27,767 bases of DNA from assembly GCA_937915485.1 (NCBI GenBank), contig CALGII010000220.1, positions 1 through 27,767 on the forward strand, in the 5' to 3' direction. Under the pieces are notes generated by a model. It saw only the letters and a list, made by a program, of their open reading frames with translations. It was not told where the DNA came from and ran no database searches. Positions 16,441 to 25,182 of the stretch are shown piece by piece (position 1 is the first letter of the stretch; every line of letters begins with the position of its first letter). The DNA comes from an uncultured Ignavibacteriota bacterium. GTDB lineage: Bacteria; Bacteroidota; Ignavibacteria; Tepidaquicellales; Tepidaquicellaceae. Made by a program: the position numbers and the translations under genes.

Positions 16441-17346
16441 TCAGTTTAATAAATTATTGAGAGCGTCGATAAGTTTTTCGTATCGGAATTTATATCCCGT
16501 TTTAAGAATCTTTTCGGGATGCATCCGCTGACTGGCAAGCAGGTATTTACCGAATTCTCCTGTAATGATTCCGAGAGCGAACTTCGGTACGGCGAAGAAC
16601 GCAGGGCGCCGCATTATTTTTCCTGTGAGTTTGCTGAAATCCCTGTTCGTAGAGGGATTTGGCGATGATATATTTACGGGACCCGATATTGAAGCGTTAT
16701 CGAGAGCAAATGAAATTATTCCTGTTACATCATCGATGTGAATCCACGGCATCCACTGCCGTCCGTTTCCGAGTTTGCCGCCGGCAAACAACCTGAATGG
16801 AAAAATAAGTTCTTTTAAAGCTCCCTCGTATTTGTCCAGCACGATACCGATTCTAATACATACGGTACGGACATTCAAATCACGAGCGCGGAATGCGGCT
16901 TTTTCCCAGTCCGAACACAAATCAGCCAGGAAGTCACTTCCTGCTCCTGATTCTTCGTTCAGAATCTCATCCGCGCGGTCCCCGTAGTAGCCTGACGCGG
17001 ATGTGCTTATGAAAACCGAAGGTTTTGAAGAACATTTTTCAATCGCACTGACAATCATTTCCGTAGTTCCGATTCTGCTGTCATAAATTTCCTTTTTATA
17101 TTCGCTGTTCCATCTTTTTCCCGCTATGGAAGCGCCGGAGAAATTAATCACCGCGGCTGAACCGTTTATTGCACTCGTGTAAGATTCGAGGGTTTCGTCG
17201 ATTACAGCCTTTTTAATCCCGGAATGGAACGTGTCTTTTCCCGCAGTGTTTCTGGACGCGACTACAAAATCGTATTTTGAATTAAGTTCGCTTATAAGTC
17301 TCCTTCCCAAAAATCCCGACCCGCCGAAAACCGTAATGCTATCCAT
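16441..17346 (-). CDS. TIGR01777-family NAD-dependent epimerase/dehydratase-like protein
   Basis: A 301-residue extended short-chain dehydrogenase. It opens with the Rossmann motif VFGGSGFLGRRL, followed by AAVINFSGASIAGKRWN, STSASGYYGD (with the active-site-like Tyr region), SDWEKAA and MPWIHIDDVTGIISFAL. The segment QWMPWIHIDDV and the C-terminal domain about residues 225-290, with PAFFAVPKFAL, identify the SulA/SDR39U1 family. No substrate is established for bacterial members, although an NAD(P)H oxidoreductase activity is expected. The ATG at 17346 faces the divergent hpnC gene across an AT-rich leader. Confidence 0.9.
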   Translation of the reverse strand: MDSITVFGGSGFLGRRLISELNSKYDFVVASRNTAGKDTFHSGIKKAVIDETLESYTSAINGSAAVINFSGASIAGKRWNSEYKKEIYDSRIGTTEMIVSAIEKCSSKPSVFISTSASGYYGDRADEILNEESGAGSDFLADLCSDWEKAAFRARDLNVRTVCIRIGIVLDKYEGALKELIFPFRLFAGGKLGNGRQWMPWIHIDDVTGIISFALDNASISGPVNISSPNPSTNRDFSKLTGKIMRRPAFFAVPKFALGIITGEFGKYLLASQRMHPEKILKTGYKFRYEKLIDALNNLLN

Positions 17347-17432
17347 AAATTAAAAAATTATTATCCTTTTTGTTTACATTTATAATTTAATATATATTAT
17401 ATATTATTTTAATTCATTATATAAAATAAAAT
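17347..17432. promoter_or_regulatory. AT-rich divergent promoter region of the epimerase gene and hpnC
   Basis: The stretch is extremely AT-rich and holds a run of TATATATTATATATTATTTTAA-like sequence (about 17391-17412). It lies between the two divergent start regions and must carry both promoters. No ATG is present on the + strand in it, which matters for the hpnC start. No clear -35/-10 pair can be defined. Confidence 0.45.
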
Positions 17433-18311
17433 ACGGATATCAGTTATCTTGAAGCGTCATATTACTACTGTGAGAACATAGCGAAGAGCAATTATGAGAA
17501 TTTTCCGGTGGCATCGTTTTTAATTCCGGCGCCGAAGCGCAAGTACATGTATAGTGTCTACGCGTTCGCCAGAACTGCGGACAACATAGCGGATTCAAAA
17601 TACCTGAAGCCGCAGGATAAGATTGAGAAACTGGATGAGATGGGTGAAATGGTATCGGAATTTGATGAAGCCAGAGTAAAGAATGACATGCATTTCAGGA
17701 ATATATTCACTGCGCTGACGGATACTATAAGCGCATTATCGCTGAGCAAACAGGACTTTTATGATTTGCTGAGGGCATTCAGACAGGACGCCGTTAAAAG
17801 CAGTTATGAGAGGTTTGAAGATATTCTCGAATATTCGAAGTATTCGGCGAATCCAGTAGGGAGGCTTGTCCTGCAGATTTTCGGGTACGAAAGAGAGAGA
17901 TACGGGGAACTGTACAAAATGTCCGACGATATTTGCACCGCTTTGCAACTCGCGAATTTCTGGCAGGACGTCTCGAGAGATATGAGAATGAACAGGGTCT
18001 ATATCCCCGAAGATTTAATGAAAAAATACAATTACACGAAGGATCAATTATTTGAGAGTGTTGAGAACGATAATTTCAAGAAACTGATGTCGCATCTTGT
18101 AGATGAAACGGAAGCATTGTTCAAATCGGGTAAGGCGCTTCCTTCGCATCTCAAAGGAAGATTAAAATATGAACTAAGAGCAATAATAAACGGCGGGATG
18201 TCAGTACTAAAAATGATACGTAAGGAAAAATACAAGGTTCTTTCAAGGAGGGTTAAGATTAAACCGGCGCGGAAACTTCTTATACTTATAAAATCGCTTT
18301 TTTATGTCTGA
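17433..18311 (+). CDS. hpnC: Hydroxysqualene synthase HpnC
   Basis: The squalene/phytoene synthase-family enzyme that turns presqualene diphosphate into hydroxysqualene. The first Asp-rich motif is FARTADNIADS and the second is NFWQDVSRDMRMNRVYIP. The N-terminal homology block, YYYCENIAKSNYENFPVASFL, is in frame from about 17436, yet no ATG, GTG or TTG exists in frame between the stop at 17427-17429 and GTG 17508. A start at GTG 17508 would delete this conserved block. The best candidates are ACG 17433 (one base from ATG; 292 residues) or ATC 17439; the feature is drawn from 17433. It overlaps hpnD by 8 bases. Confidence 0.88.
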   Translation, partial: TDISYLEASYYYCENIAKSNYENFPVASFLIPAPKRKYMYSVYAFARTADNIADSKYLKPQDKIEKLDEMGEMVSEFDEARVKNDMHFRNIFTALTDTISALSLSKQDFYDLLRAFRQDAVKSSYERFEDILEYSKYSANPVGRLVLQIFGYERERYGELYKMSDDICTALQLANFWQDVSRDMRMNRVYIPEDLMKKYNYTKDQLFESVENDNFKKLMSHLVDETEALFKSGKALPSHLKGRLKYELRAIINGGMSVLKMIRKEKYKVLSRRVKIKPARKLLILIKSLFYV

Positions 18312-19161
18312 AGAAAAAGAGAACATCAGGACGCTTGACGTGATGAGGAAAAGCAAGACCAACTTCTTTTATTCATCGCTTTTTCTTCCGAAACACAAGC
18401 AGGAAGGGCTTCGCACGATATATGCTTTCTGCAGGAGGACAGACGATATAGTGGATGATGAAGGCAGAGATGCTGATACAAAAAGGCTTGAACTGAAGAA
18501 CTGGGAAAATAAACTACGCTCGGCTCTGACCGGGGAAGGCGGCGACGATTTTTTCCGGGATTTTAAAAAACAGATTGACAGGTTCAACATACCCGTTCAG
18601 CCTTTTTTCGAACTTATAAAGGGGATGGAGACGGACATTGAAAAGAAAGAATATGAAAGTTTCGAAGAACTTTACAAATATTGTTACTACGCTGCGTCTA
18701 CAGTCGGAATGATGAGCATTTCGATTTTCGGTTACAGGCACGACAGCGCTAAAAAATACGCGGAGAATTTAGGAGTTGCATTGCAACTGACGAATATTAT
18801 CAGGGATGTTGACAGGGATTTCGATTCGGGCAGATTATACATTCCGCTGGAAGATATGATGCGTTTCGGTTACTCGAAAGATGATTTGAGTAATAAAGTT
18901 TACAATGATAATTTCAAGAACATGATGGAGTATCAGTATGAGAGAGCGAAAAAATATTATAAGCACGCTGACGAGTATCTTCACAAGGATGACAGGCGGA
19001 ACATGGTACCGGCAACAATAATGCAGAGAATTTATCTCGCGATGCTAGAGAAGATACGTGATGAAGGATTCAATGTATTCGGAAGGAAAATCGGCATCGC
19101 AAAACGGAAAAAAATACTGATAGCATTAAACGTATATTTTAAAAACAAATTATTCGGCTGA
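18304..19161 (+). CDS. hpnD: Presqualene diphosphate synthase HpnD
   Basis: A 285-residue squalene synthase-family enzyme that condenses two farnesyl diphosphates to presqualene diphosphate. The first Asp-rich motif is FCRRTDDIVDDEG (residues 42-54) and the second is TNIIRDVDRDFDSGRLYIP (about 163-181), both complete. It is the paralogue of HpnC, distinguished by the DDIVDDEG form and the stronger second motif. Overlap with hpnC on one side and a one-base gap to hpnE on the other suggest a single transcript. Together hpnC, D and E form the complete known bacterial route to squalene, so no separate squalene synthase is needed. Confidence 0.93.
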   Translation: MSEEKENIRTLDVMRKSKTNFFYSSLFLPKHKQEGLRTIYAFCRRTDDIVDDEGRDADTKRLELKNWENKLRSALTGEGGDDFFRDFKKQIDRFNIPVQPFFELIKGMETDIEKKEYESFEELYKYCYYAASTVGMMSISIFGYRHDSAKKYAENLGVALQLTNIIRDVDRDFDSGRLYIPLEDMMRFGYSKDDLSNKVYNDNFKNMMEYQYERAKKYYKHADEYLHKDDRRNMVPATIMQRIYLAMLEKIRDEGFNVFGRKIGIAKRKKILIALNVYFKNKLFG

Positions 19162-19162
19162 T

Positions 19163-20506
19163 ATGGGCGGGAAAAGCGTTACGGTAATAGGAGGAGGAAT
19201 AGCAGGAATGTCAACAGCCGTATTCCTGTTCAGAGAAGGATTTGACGTCACGGTTCTCGAAGCGACTCACAAAATCGGAGGACGCGCGTACAGTTTTCAT
19301 GACGAGGAGACGGGAATAACGTTCGACAACGGACAGCATATATTAGCGGGATGGTACGACAACACATTCGAATTCTTTTCGGCGATAGGCAAGAGACCAA
19401 AATTAAGGGCGAATCCTAATCTTGAAGTTTACTTCAGGGAGCCGGGTGGTGGGCATTACGAGTTCAAAGCGAGGGGAGACAATCCGTTCATCGCGGTGGC
19501 AAAAGGATTTCTTGATTATCATCCTTTAACGCTGAAAGACAAATATCATCTGCTTTCTTTAAGAGAATTAATCGAACTTGATATCGCGGAAAGGCTGCTG
19601 AAGGGAAGGAATCTGGACTGGCTTCTCGAGCACCTCAAGCAGACGGACAACCTGAAAAAGTATTTCTGGGAACCGTTTGTTTACGCGGTTTTCAACACAT
19701 CGCCTAAATACGTGGACGCGTCGATATTTCTTAACGTGCTGGTAAAGGCGTTCGAGAAATACGGGAATCTGTCACTAATAATTCCCGATGAAACGCTTGA
19801 AAGCCTGTTCATTGAACCTTTTCTGCAGTACGCTGAAAAAAGACTTACGATAAGAACGAGTAAAAAAGCAGGGAGGTTTGTTATAAATGAAAAAACAATA
19901 ACGGAACTTGAAATTGAAAACGGAGAAAAGATTGTATCGGATATTTATGTGAGCGCCGTTCCGTTTCATAATTTTCCCGATTTGTTTTCCGAAAAAGATT
20001 ATGAAGGGAATTTCAACACTCCGCTGCAGTTTGAACCCGCGTCGATAGTGTCGGTTTTCGTCGTGCCAGAGAAAATGCCTGAAGGTTTTAACGATAGATT
20101 TTATCACGGAATGATAGGACTTATTGATACAAAGTCGCACTGGCTGTTTTTTAAGAAAGATTACATCTGCGCGGTAATCAGCGCGCCCGAGTATTCAGTC
20201 GATGGATATGACAAGTTCGGAAACGAAGATATCTGTGATATTGTTGTATCGGAAATAAGAGAATCATTTCCTGAGTTCAGAGACGTTAAATTCAAGCGCG
20301 TGAAATATTTCAAGGAAAAGAGGGCGACTTTTCTGCCGACCGTGGAAAGCGGTCTCAACAGACCTGATACCGAATGCAGGATTGAGAATCTGTTCATTGC
20401 GGGAGACTGGACAAATACAGGGCTTCCGGCAACTATTGAAAGCGCCGTTACAAGCGGGAAAAAATGCGCCGAACACATAAAAAGAAAATTTGAATCATAC
20501 GAATAA
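19163..20506 (+). CDS. hpnE: Hydroxysqualene dehydroxylase HpnE
   Basis: A 447-residue FAD-dependent amine-oxidase-like enzyme that reduces hydroxysqualene to squalene. The N-terminal FAD motif is SVTVIGGGIAGMSTAVFL, followed by VTVLEATHKIGGRAYSF and FDNGQHILAGWY. The C-terminal FAD-binding motif is NLFIAGDWTNTGLPATIESAV. It completes the squalene set. The 3' end overlaps the following giant activase gene by 17 bases. No squalene-hopene cyclase gene lies in the window, so whether the product is hopanoid or squalene itself cannot be said. Confidence 0.93.
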   Translation: MGGKSVTVIGGGIAGMSTAVFLFREGFDVTVLEATHKIGGRAYSFHDEETGITFDNGQHILAGWYDNTFEFFSAIGKRPKLRANPNLEVYFREPGGGHYEFKARGDNPFIAVAKGFLDYHPLTLKDKYHLLSLRELIELDIAERLLKGRNLDWLLEHLKQTDNLKKYFWEPFVYAVFNTSPKYVDASIFLNVLVKAFEKYGNLSLIIPDETLESLFIEPFLQYAEKRLTIRTSKKAGRFVINEKTITELEIENGEKIVSDIYVSAVPFHNFPDLFSEKDYEGNFNTPLQFEPASIVSVFVVPEKMPEGFNDRFYHGMIGLIDTKSHWLFFKKDYICAVISAPEYSVDGYDKFGNEDICDIVVSEIRESFPEFRDVKFKRVKYFKEKRATFLPTVESGLNRPDTECRIENLFIAGDWTNTGLPATIESAVTSGKKCAEHIKRKFESYE

Positions 20507-23500
20507 AATATCGTCGCTCGGAATATGTATAGGCGCATCGACCGTATCTTTTGTAACGACGGAGATAAAAGAAGGAATACCTGTCGTTATTTCCTCCGAA
20601 TCAATTCAGCACGAAGGCAACCCCAAGAAACTGCTTTCCGAATATTTCAAGAATTACGGAAGCATAGATATATCCGTAGTCGCTACGGGCAGGAAGTTCA
20701 GAAATATTCTTAACGTAAAAAGCATTTCCGAGCCAGAAGCGCTGGAAACAGCGCTGGGATTTCTGGGATATAAAGGCTCAAAGTACGCGGTAGCGAGCAT
20801 GGGCGCGGAAAGTTTTATGGTATACTGCATAAATGCGACAGGAAGCATAGAGAACGTGCTGACAGGAAATAAATGCGCGTCGGGAACCGGCGAATTTTTT
20901 CTTCAGCAGATAAGCAGGATGGACCTCAATGTCGATGAAGCGGTAGAGTTATCCGGTACATCGGAGCCTTATTCTGTTTCAGGAAGATGCAGTGTCTTCT
21001 GCAAAAGCGACTGCACGCACGCGCTTAACAAGGGCATACCGAAATCGAAGGTTGTTTCAGGTTTGAGCAAGATGCTCGCCGATAAGGCAATTGAATTGCT
21101 TTCCAAGCAGAGAAATTCGAAAATCGTTCTGATCGGCGGGGTTTCTAAGAACGATTCTGTCGTTAAATTCATTAAGAATAAATATCCGGATACGGTAATT
21201 CCCGAGCACTCTTCGCAAATAGAGGCGCTTGGAGCATCGCTTGAAGGTCTGAATTCCCGCTATGAGATTAACGTTAACGAATTGTTCAGGGAACATAAAC
21301 ATCAGTTCGCACATATGGAGCCTCTTTACAGCGAAAAGGCAAAGGTGAGTTTCAAAAACATGAGCAGGGAAGTTGCGGAAAACGGTGATGAGTGCATAAT
21401 CGGATTGGATGTCGGTTCAACGACAACGAAGGCTGTAATAATGCGGGTAGCGGACAATTCGATAATCGGGTCGGTATATTTACGCACGAACGGAAATCCT
21501 GTCGAGGCGTCAGTCAACTGTTATAAAAAACTTAAGGAGCAGATATTAGCGGATATAAAAATAACGGGATTAGGCGTTACAGGTTCAGGCAGATTGATAG
21601 CATCTTTACACGCGCTTACAGAGGGAGATGTGAATGAAATTATCGCACACGCAGTCGCAGCGGCATATTTTGACAGGGATGTAGATACGATATTCGAAAT
21701 CGGCGGACAGGACGCAAAATACACGCATCTTACGAACGGGGTGGCAAGCGATTACGCGATGAACGAGGCTTGTTCGGCGGGAACGGGTTCGTTTTTAGAA
21801 GAAGCGGCGCGTGAATCATTAAATATAAAGTACACTGAAATCGGGGACATAGCATTAAGGTCGTCTAATCCGATAAATTTTAACGATCAATGCGCGGCTT
21901 TTATATCGAGCGATATAAAGAACGCGGGGCACGAAGGCGCCAGAGTGGACGATATCGTGGCGGGTCTGGTTTATTCAATATGTTTAAATTACGTCAACCG
22001 CGTGAAAGGTAACAGGCCTGTCGGGAACAAAGTCTTCATGCAGGGCGGTGTATGCTACAATAAGGCCGTGCCTTACGCTATGTCTCTCTTGACGGGGAAG
22101 GAAATCATCGTTCCGCCGGAGCCCGGTCTGATGGGCGCGTTCGGGGTAGCGCTTGAGATAAAGAACAGGATAGAACTCGGATTATACAAGAAGAAAAGGT
22201 TTGAACTCGATGAATTGATTAACCGTGAATTCAGTTATTCGAAGTCCTTCACGTGTCAGGGCGGAAAAGAAAAATGCGACCTGAAATGTTCCATATCGAT
22301 GATAGAAGTCGAAGGTAAAAAGTATCCATTCGGGGGCGCCTGCAACAAGTACTACAATGAAAGGCACAACATATCTGCGGATGCAGAAAAGAATGATTAT
22401 GTGAAGATCAGACAGAATTTAGTTTTTAACAAATACATATCGGCAAGCAAGAGGGGAAATGCCAGAATAGGCATTTCACGAAGCCTACTAACAAACAGTT
22501 TATATCCTTTATACAGCAACTTTTTCTCGGGACTGGGATTTGAGGTCGTGCTTTCGGACGAAATTGACAGAGAGGGCTCGGACAAGATTCGCAGTTCATA
22601 CTGTTATCCTGTCGAGGTGTCTCACGGATTCTTCCAGAACCTGCTCAAGAAAGACATCGATTATATATTTCTGCCTCATATAACTGAGATGGAGGGCAGA
22701 GAGGATTACAAATACAACAGGATGTGTGTATTTGTACAGGGTGAGACATATTTCCTACAGTCAACGTTCAGGGATGATATCGAGTCCGCGAACAATAAGA
22801 TAAAGATTGTATCGCCCGTTCTCGACTTTTCACGAGGCGCGGAAGACACAAGGAAACAATTCATAAAAATCGGGAAACTGCTTGACCGAAACGCGGACGA
22901 TTCCATAAGAGCGTTTGAAAAGGCGAACTCGGAGTTTCTGGAGATGCAAAAGGAATTCAAGGCAATCGGAAGAAAATTCATAAAGGAACTCGAGAGCGAC
23001 AGGGAGCAAACAGCATTCGTATTATTCGGCAGGCCTTATAACGCGTTCGCGAGGGAAATCAACCTCAACATACCGCATAAGATTGCTTCTAGGGGATATA
23101 AAATCATTCCGTACGATTTTCTGGATTACGAGGACCAGTATTCTTACGATAACATGTACTGGTACAGCGGAAACGAGATTTTATCGGCGGCAAGATACGT
23201 GAAGGAGCATCCGCAGTTATACGGCATCTTCATTACGAATTTTTCCTGCGGACCCGACTCGTTTGTTATTCCTTATTTCAGAAAAATAATGGACTCGAAG
23301 CCGTCTCTAACACTGGAACTTGACAGTCATTCCGCCGACGTAGGAGTTGAAACGAGAATCGAAGCGGCGATAGACATAATAAAAAACTACATCTCGTTAA
23401 GCGGTGGAAAGCGAGACGAAGAAAAAATACAGAAGGACATACTAAGGGTAATAAACCGTGGGGATAAACTTTATGTCCGCGACCACTACGGAAAAGAGTA

Positions 23501-24779
23501 TTCTATCAGGAACAACGATGTCGAAGTGCTTGTTCCGTCGATGGGGAAGTTCAGCACGGATGCTTTTTCCGCTGTATTCCGCTCGCTCGGAATAAACAGC
23601 AAGCCCATGCCCGTTCCGACATTTGAGACTTTAAAGCACGGCAGGGGAGTCGCTACCTGCAAAGAATGCCTTCCGTTTCTGATAACAACGGGGTCGCTGC
23701 TGGAATATCTCTCGAGCATGCGGTCAAGAAATACAAAGACATTATTCTTCATGCCCCACGGCTACGGTCCGTGCAGGCAAGGGCAGTATCACGTAAGACT
23801 CAAGGACATACTTAATACTTCCGGTATAACCAACGCCGGGGTGATATCGATGGATGACGAATCATCATTCTCGGATTTCGGAAACGAATTTTTCATGAAA
23901 CAGTGGCTTGGACTTGTGATAGCGGATACAATTCACGACATTGAAAACGCGCTCGAGGTACTGGCAGTGGAAAAGGAGAGCGGTAAAGATTTATTGAACA
24001 CGGAATGGAAGAAAATTATTAATGAAATTGAAAGGGGGGATTTCAAGAGTGTTTTTTCTCAGATTGAATTATCCGCTCTTGAACTTAAGAAAATAAAACT
24101 CAAAACCCCGTTCGAAGAAGCGATGGTTATTTCGCTCACGGGCGAGATATACGTCAGGCGGGAGGAATATTCCCGGCTTGACCTGATAAAGATACTGAAT
24201 GAGAACGGATTTATCATCAGGACCGCGCCGATTACTGAGTACGTTTATTACACGAACTACCTTCAGAAGCGGAACATAGTCAAGGACTTAGGGATTAAAG
24301 ATAAACTTGGACTTTTCCTAAAGGAAAGAATTCAGATTAGATTAGAGCGCAAAGTAAAAAAAATATTGTCGAAGTCAGGACTTTGCGAAGAAAGCATGAT
24401 TAACATTGCGAAGACGATGGAATACGGCAGGGAATTGATATCCGAAAAACTGATAGGAGAGAGCATACTTACAGTCGGTCTTGCGCTTAGGGAAATCCTC
24501 GACGACGCCTGCGGCATAATCACAATCGGACCGTTCAACTGCATACCGAGCAGGTTCGCAGAAGGCATACTGAACAAGGAGATGACGCTTGACGGGAAGT
24601 ACAGGTTCGGAAGGCTTCACAGGAACGGATATCCACAGACGCTTACGAATCTGCCGTATCTTCACATTGAAACAGACGGAAACGTATTCCCGCAAATAAC
24701 GCAATCCAAGATTGAAATATTCATGATGCAGTCGAAGAAACTGCACGAAGAGATGATGAAAGTCAGGAAATCCCGTTGA
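20490..24779 (+). CDS. Fused double acyl-CoA dehydratase activase (HgdC x2 + HgdB/DUF2229-like)
   Basis: A 1429-residue protein. The first ASKHA ATPase domain (about 8-255) has SLGICIGASTVSF, Cys129 in NKCASGTGEF and Cys167 in GRCSVFCKSD. The second (about 302-560) has IIGLDVGSTTTKAVIM, GLGVTGSGR, FEIGGQDAKY, Cys428 in EACSAGTGSF and Cys468 in DQCAAFISSD. The Cys pairs match those by which HgdC dimers hold a [4Fe-4S] cluster. Then comes a cysteine set (589, 596, 600, 618), a DUF2229-like region with SYCYPVEVSHG, FGRPYN and NFSCGPDSF (Cys920), and further cysteines 1057, 1060 and 1095. The family drives ATP-coupled low-potential electron transfer. The substrate is unknown. TTG 20490 is the only plausible start, 17 bases inside hpnE. 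Confidence 0.88.
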   Translation: MNHTNKISSLGICIGASTVSFVTTEIKEGIPVVISSESIQHEGNPKKLLSEYFKNYGSIDISVVATGRKFRNILNVKSISEPEALETALGFLGYKGSKYAVASMGAESFMVYCINATGSIENVLTGNKCASGTGEFFLQQISRMDLNVDEAVELSGTSEPYSVSGRCSVFCKSDCTHALNKGIPKSKVVSGLSKMLADKAIELLSKQRNSKIVLIGGVSKNDSVVKFIKNKYPDTVIPEHSSQIEALGASLEGLNSRYEINVNELFREHKHQFAHMEPLYSEKAKVSFKNMSREVAENGDECIIGLDVGSTTTKAVIMRVADNSIIGSVYLRTNGNPVEASVNCYKKLKEQILADIKITGLGVTGSGRLIASLHALTEGDVNEIIAHAVAAAYFDRDVDTIFEIGGQDAKYTHLTNGVASDYAMNEACSAGTGSFLEEAARESLNIKYTEIGDIALRSSNPINFNDQCAAFISSDIKNAGHEGARVDDIVAGLVYSICLNYVNRVKGNRPVGNKVFMQGGVCYNKAVPYAMSLLTGKEIIVPPEPGLMGAFGVALEIKNRIELGLYKKKRFELDELINREFSYSKSFTCQGGKEKCDLKCSISMIEVEGKKYPFGGACNKYYNERHNISADAEKNDYVKIRQNLVFNKYISASKRGNARIGISRSLLTNSLYPLYSNFFSGLGFEVVLSDEIDREGSDKIRSSYCYPVEVSHGFFQNLLKKDIDYIFLPHITEMEGREDYKYNRMCVFVQGETYFLQSTFRDDIESANNKIKIVSPVLDFSRGAEDTRKQFIKIGKLLDRNADDSIRAFEKANSEFLEMQKEFKAIGRKFIKELESDREQTAFVLFGRPYNAFAREINLNIPHKIASRGYKIIPYDFLDYEDQYSYDNMYWYSGNEILSAARYVKEHPQLYGIFITNFSCGPDSFVIPYFRKIMDSKPSLTLELDSHSADVGVETRIEAAIDIIKNYISLSGGKRDEEKIQKDILRVINRGDKLYVRDHYGKEYSIRNNDVEVLVPSMGKFSTDAFSAVFRSLGINSKPMPVPTFETLKHGRGVATCKECLPFLITTGSLLEYLSSMRSRNTKTLFFMPHGYGPCRQGQYHVRLKDILNTSGITNAGVISMDDESSFSDFGNEFFMKQWLGLVIADTIHDIENALEVLAVEKESGKDLLNTEWKKIINEIERGDFKSVFSQIELSALELKKIKLKTPFEEAMVISLTGEIYVRREEYSRLDLIKILNENGFIIRTAPITEYVYYTNYLQKRNIVKDLGIKDKLGLFLKERIQIRLERKVKKILSKSGLCEESMINIAKTMEYGRELISEKLIGESILTVGLALREILDDACGIITIGPFNCIPSRFAEGILNKEMTLDGKYRFGRLHRNGYPQTLTNLPYLHIETDGNVFPQITQSKIEIFMMQSKKLHEEMMKVRKSR

Positions 24780-25181
24780 ACTTTTTGCTGTTGTAATATT
24801 CTTTTGCTAAAGCGAAATCTGCGACCAGACTCAAGAAGTTATTCAGGCAATCCTGAGACATACCGAGAAATTTGTCAGTGAATTCCTTTTCACCCTCCAG
24901 ACCTTCGATGTAAACCGTTATTTTATTCTTCAGGCTAAGCAGCGTAGAAGAGAATTCCGATTTAAGGTTATCGTTTATCAATTCCGAATTCCGCACGTCC
25001 GAAAGAACGGCGGCAAGTCCGTAAAGGTATTTAGAGTCAAAAAGTATATCCTGAAATTCACTTTTCCGATTATTCTTTTCCGAAATGTCTATAAAAAGGG
25101 AAAGTTCAAAAATATTTTTAATCTTTCCCTTCGAAAAATCGCTTATTTCCAGCGTAAGATTATTTGTCTCATCCGAGAACA

Positions 25182-25182
<1 letters not shown>
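24763..25182 (-). CDS. Hypothetical small helical protein downstream of secA
   Basis: A 139-residue protein I do not recognise. It looks soluble and largely helical in its second half (LKSEFSSTLLSLKNKITVYIEGLEG and following), with a beta-like, charged N-terminal part (NLTLEISDFSKGKIKNIFELSLFIDI). No signal peptide, membrane helix or metal motif is seen; there is one Cys (112). Its ATG overlaps the secA stop by one base (TAATG), so it is translated from the secA transcript. That argues for a real gene and a possible secretion-related or chaperone-like role, though this is only a guess. Its last 17 bases overlap, tail to tail, the giant activase gene. Confidence 0.7.

Noticed and set aside
17391..17412. 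TATATATTATATATT run as a specific regulator palindrome
   Set aside because: The simple AT alternation makes near-palindromes by chance; only a general promoter region is claimed.
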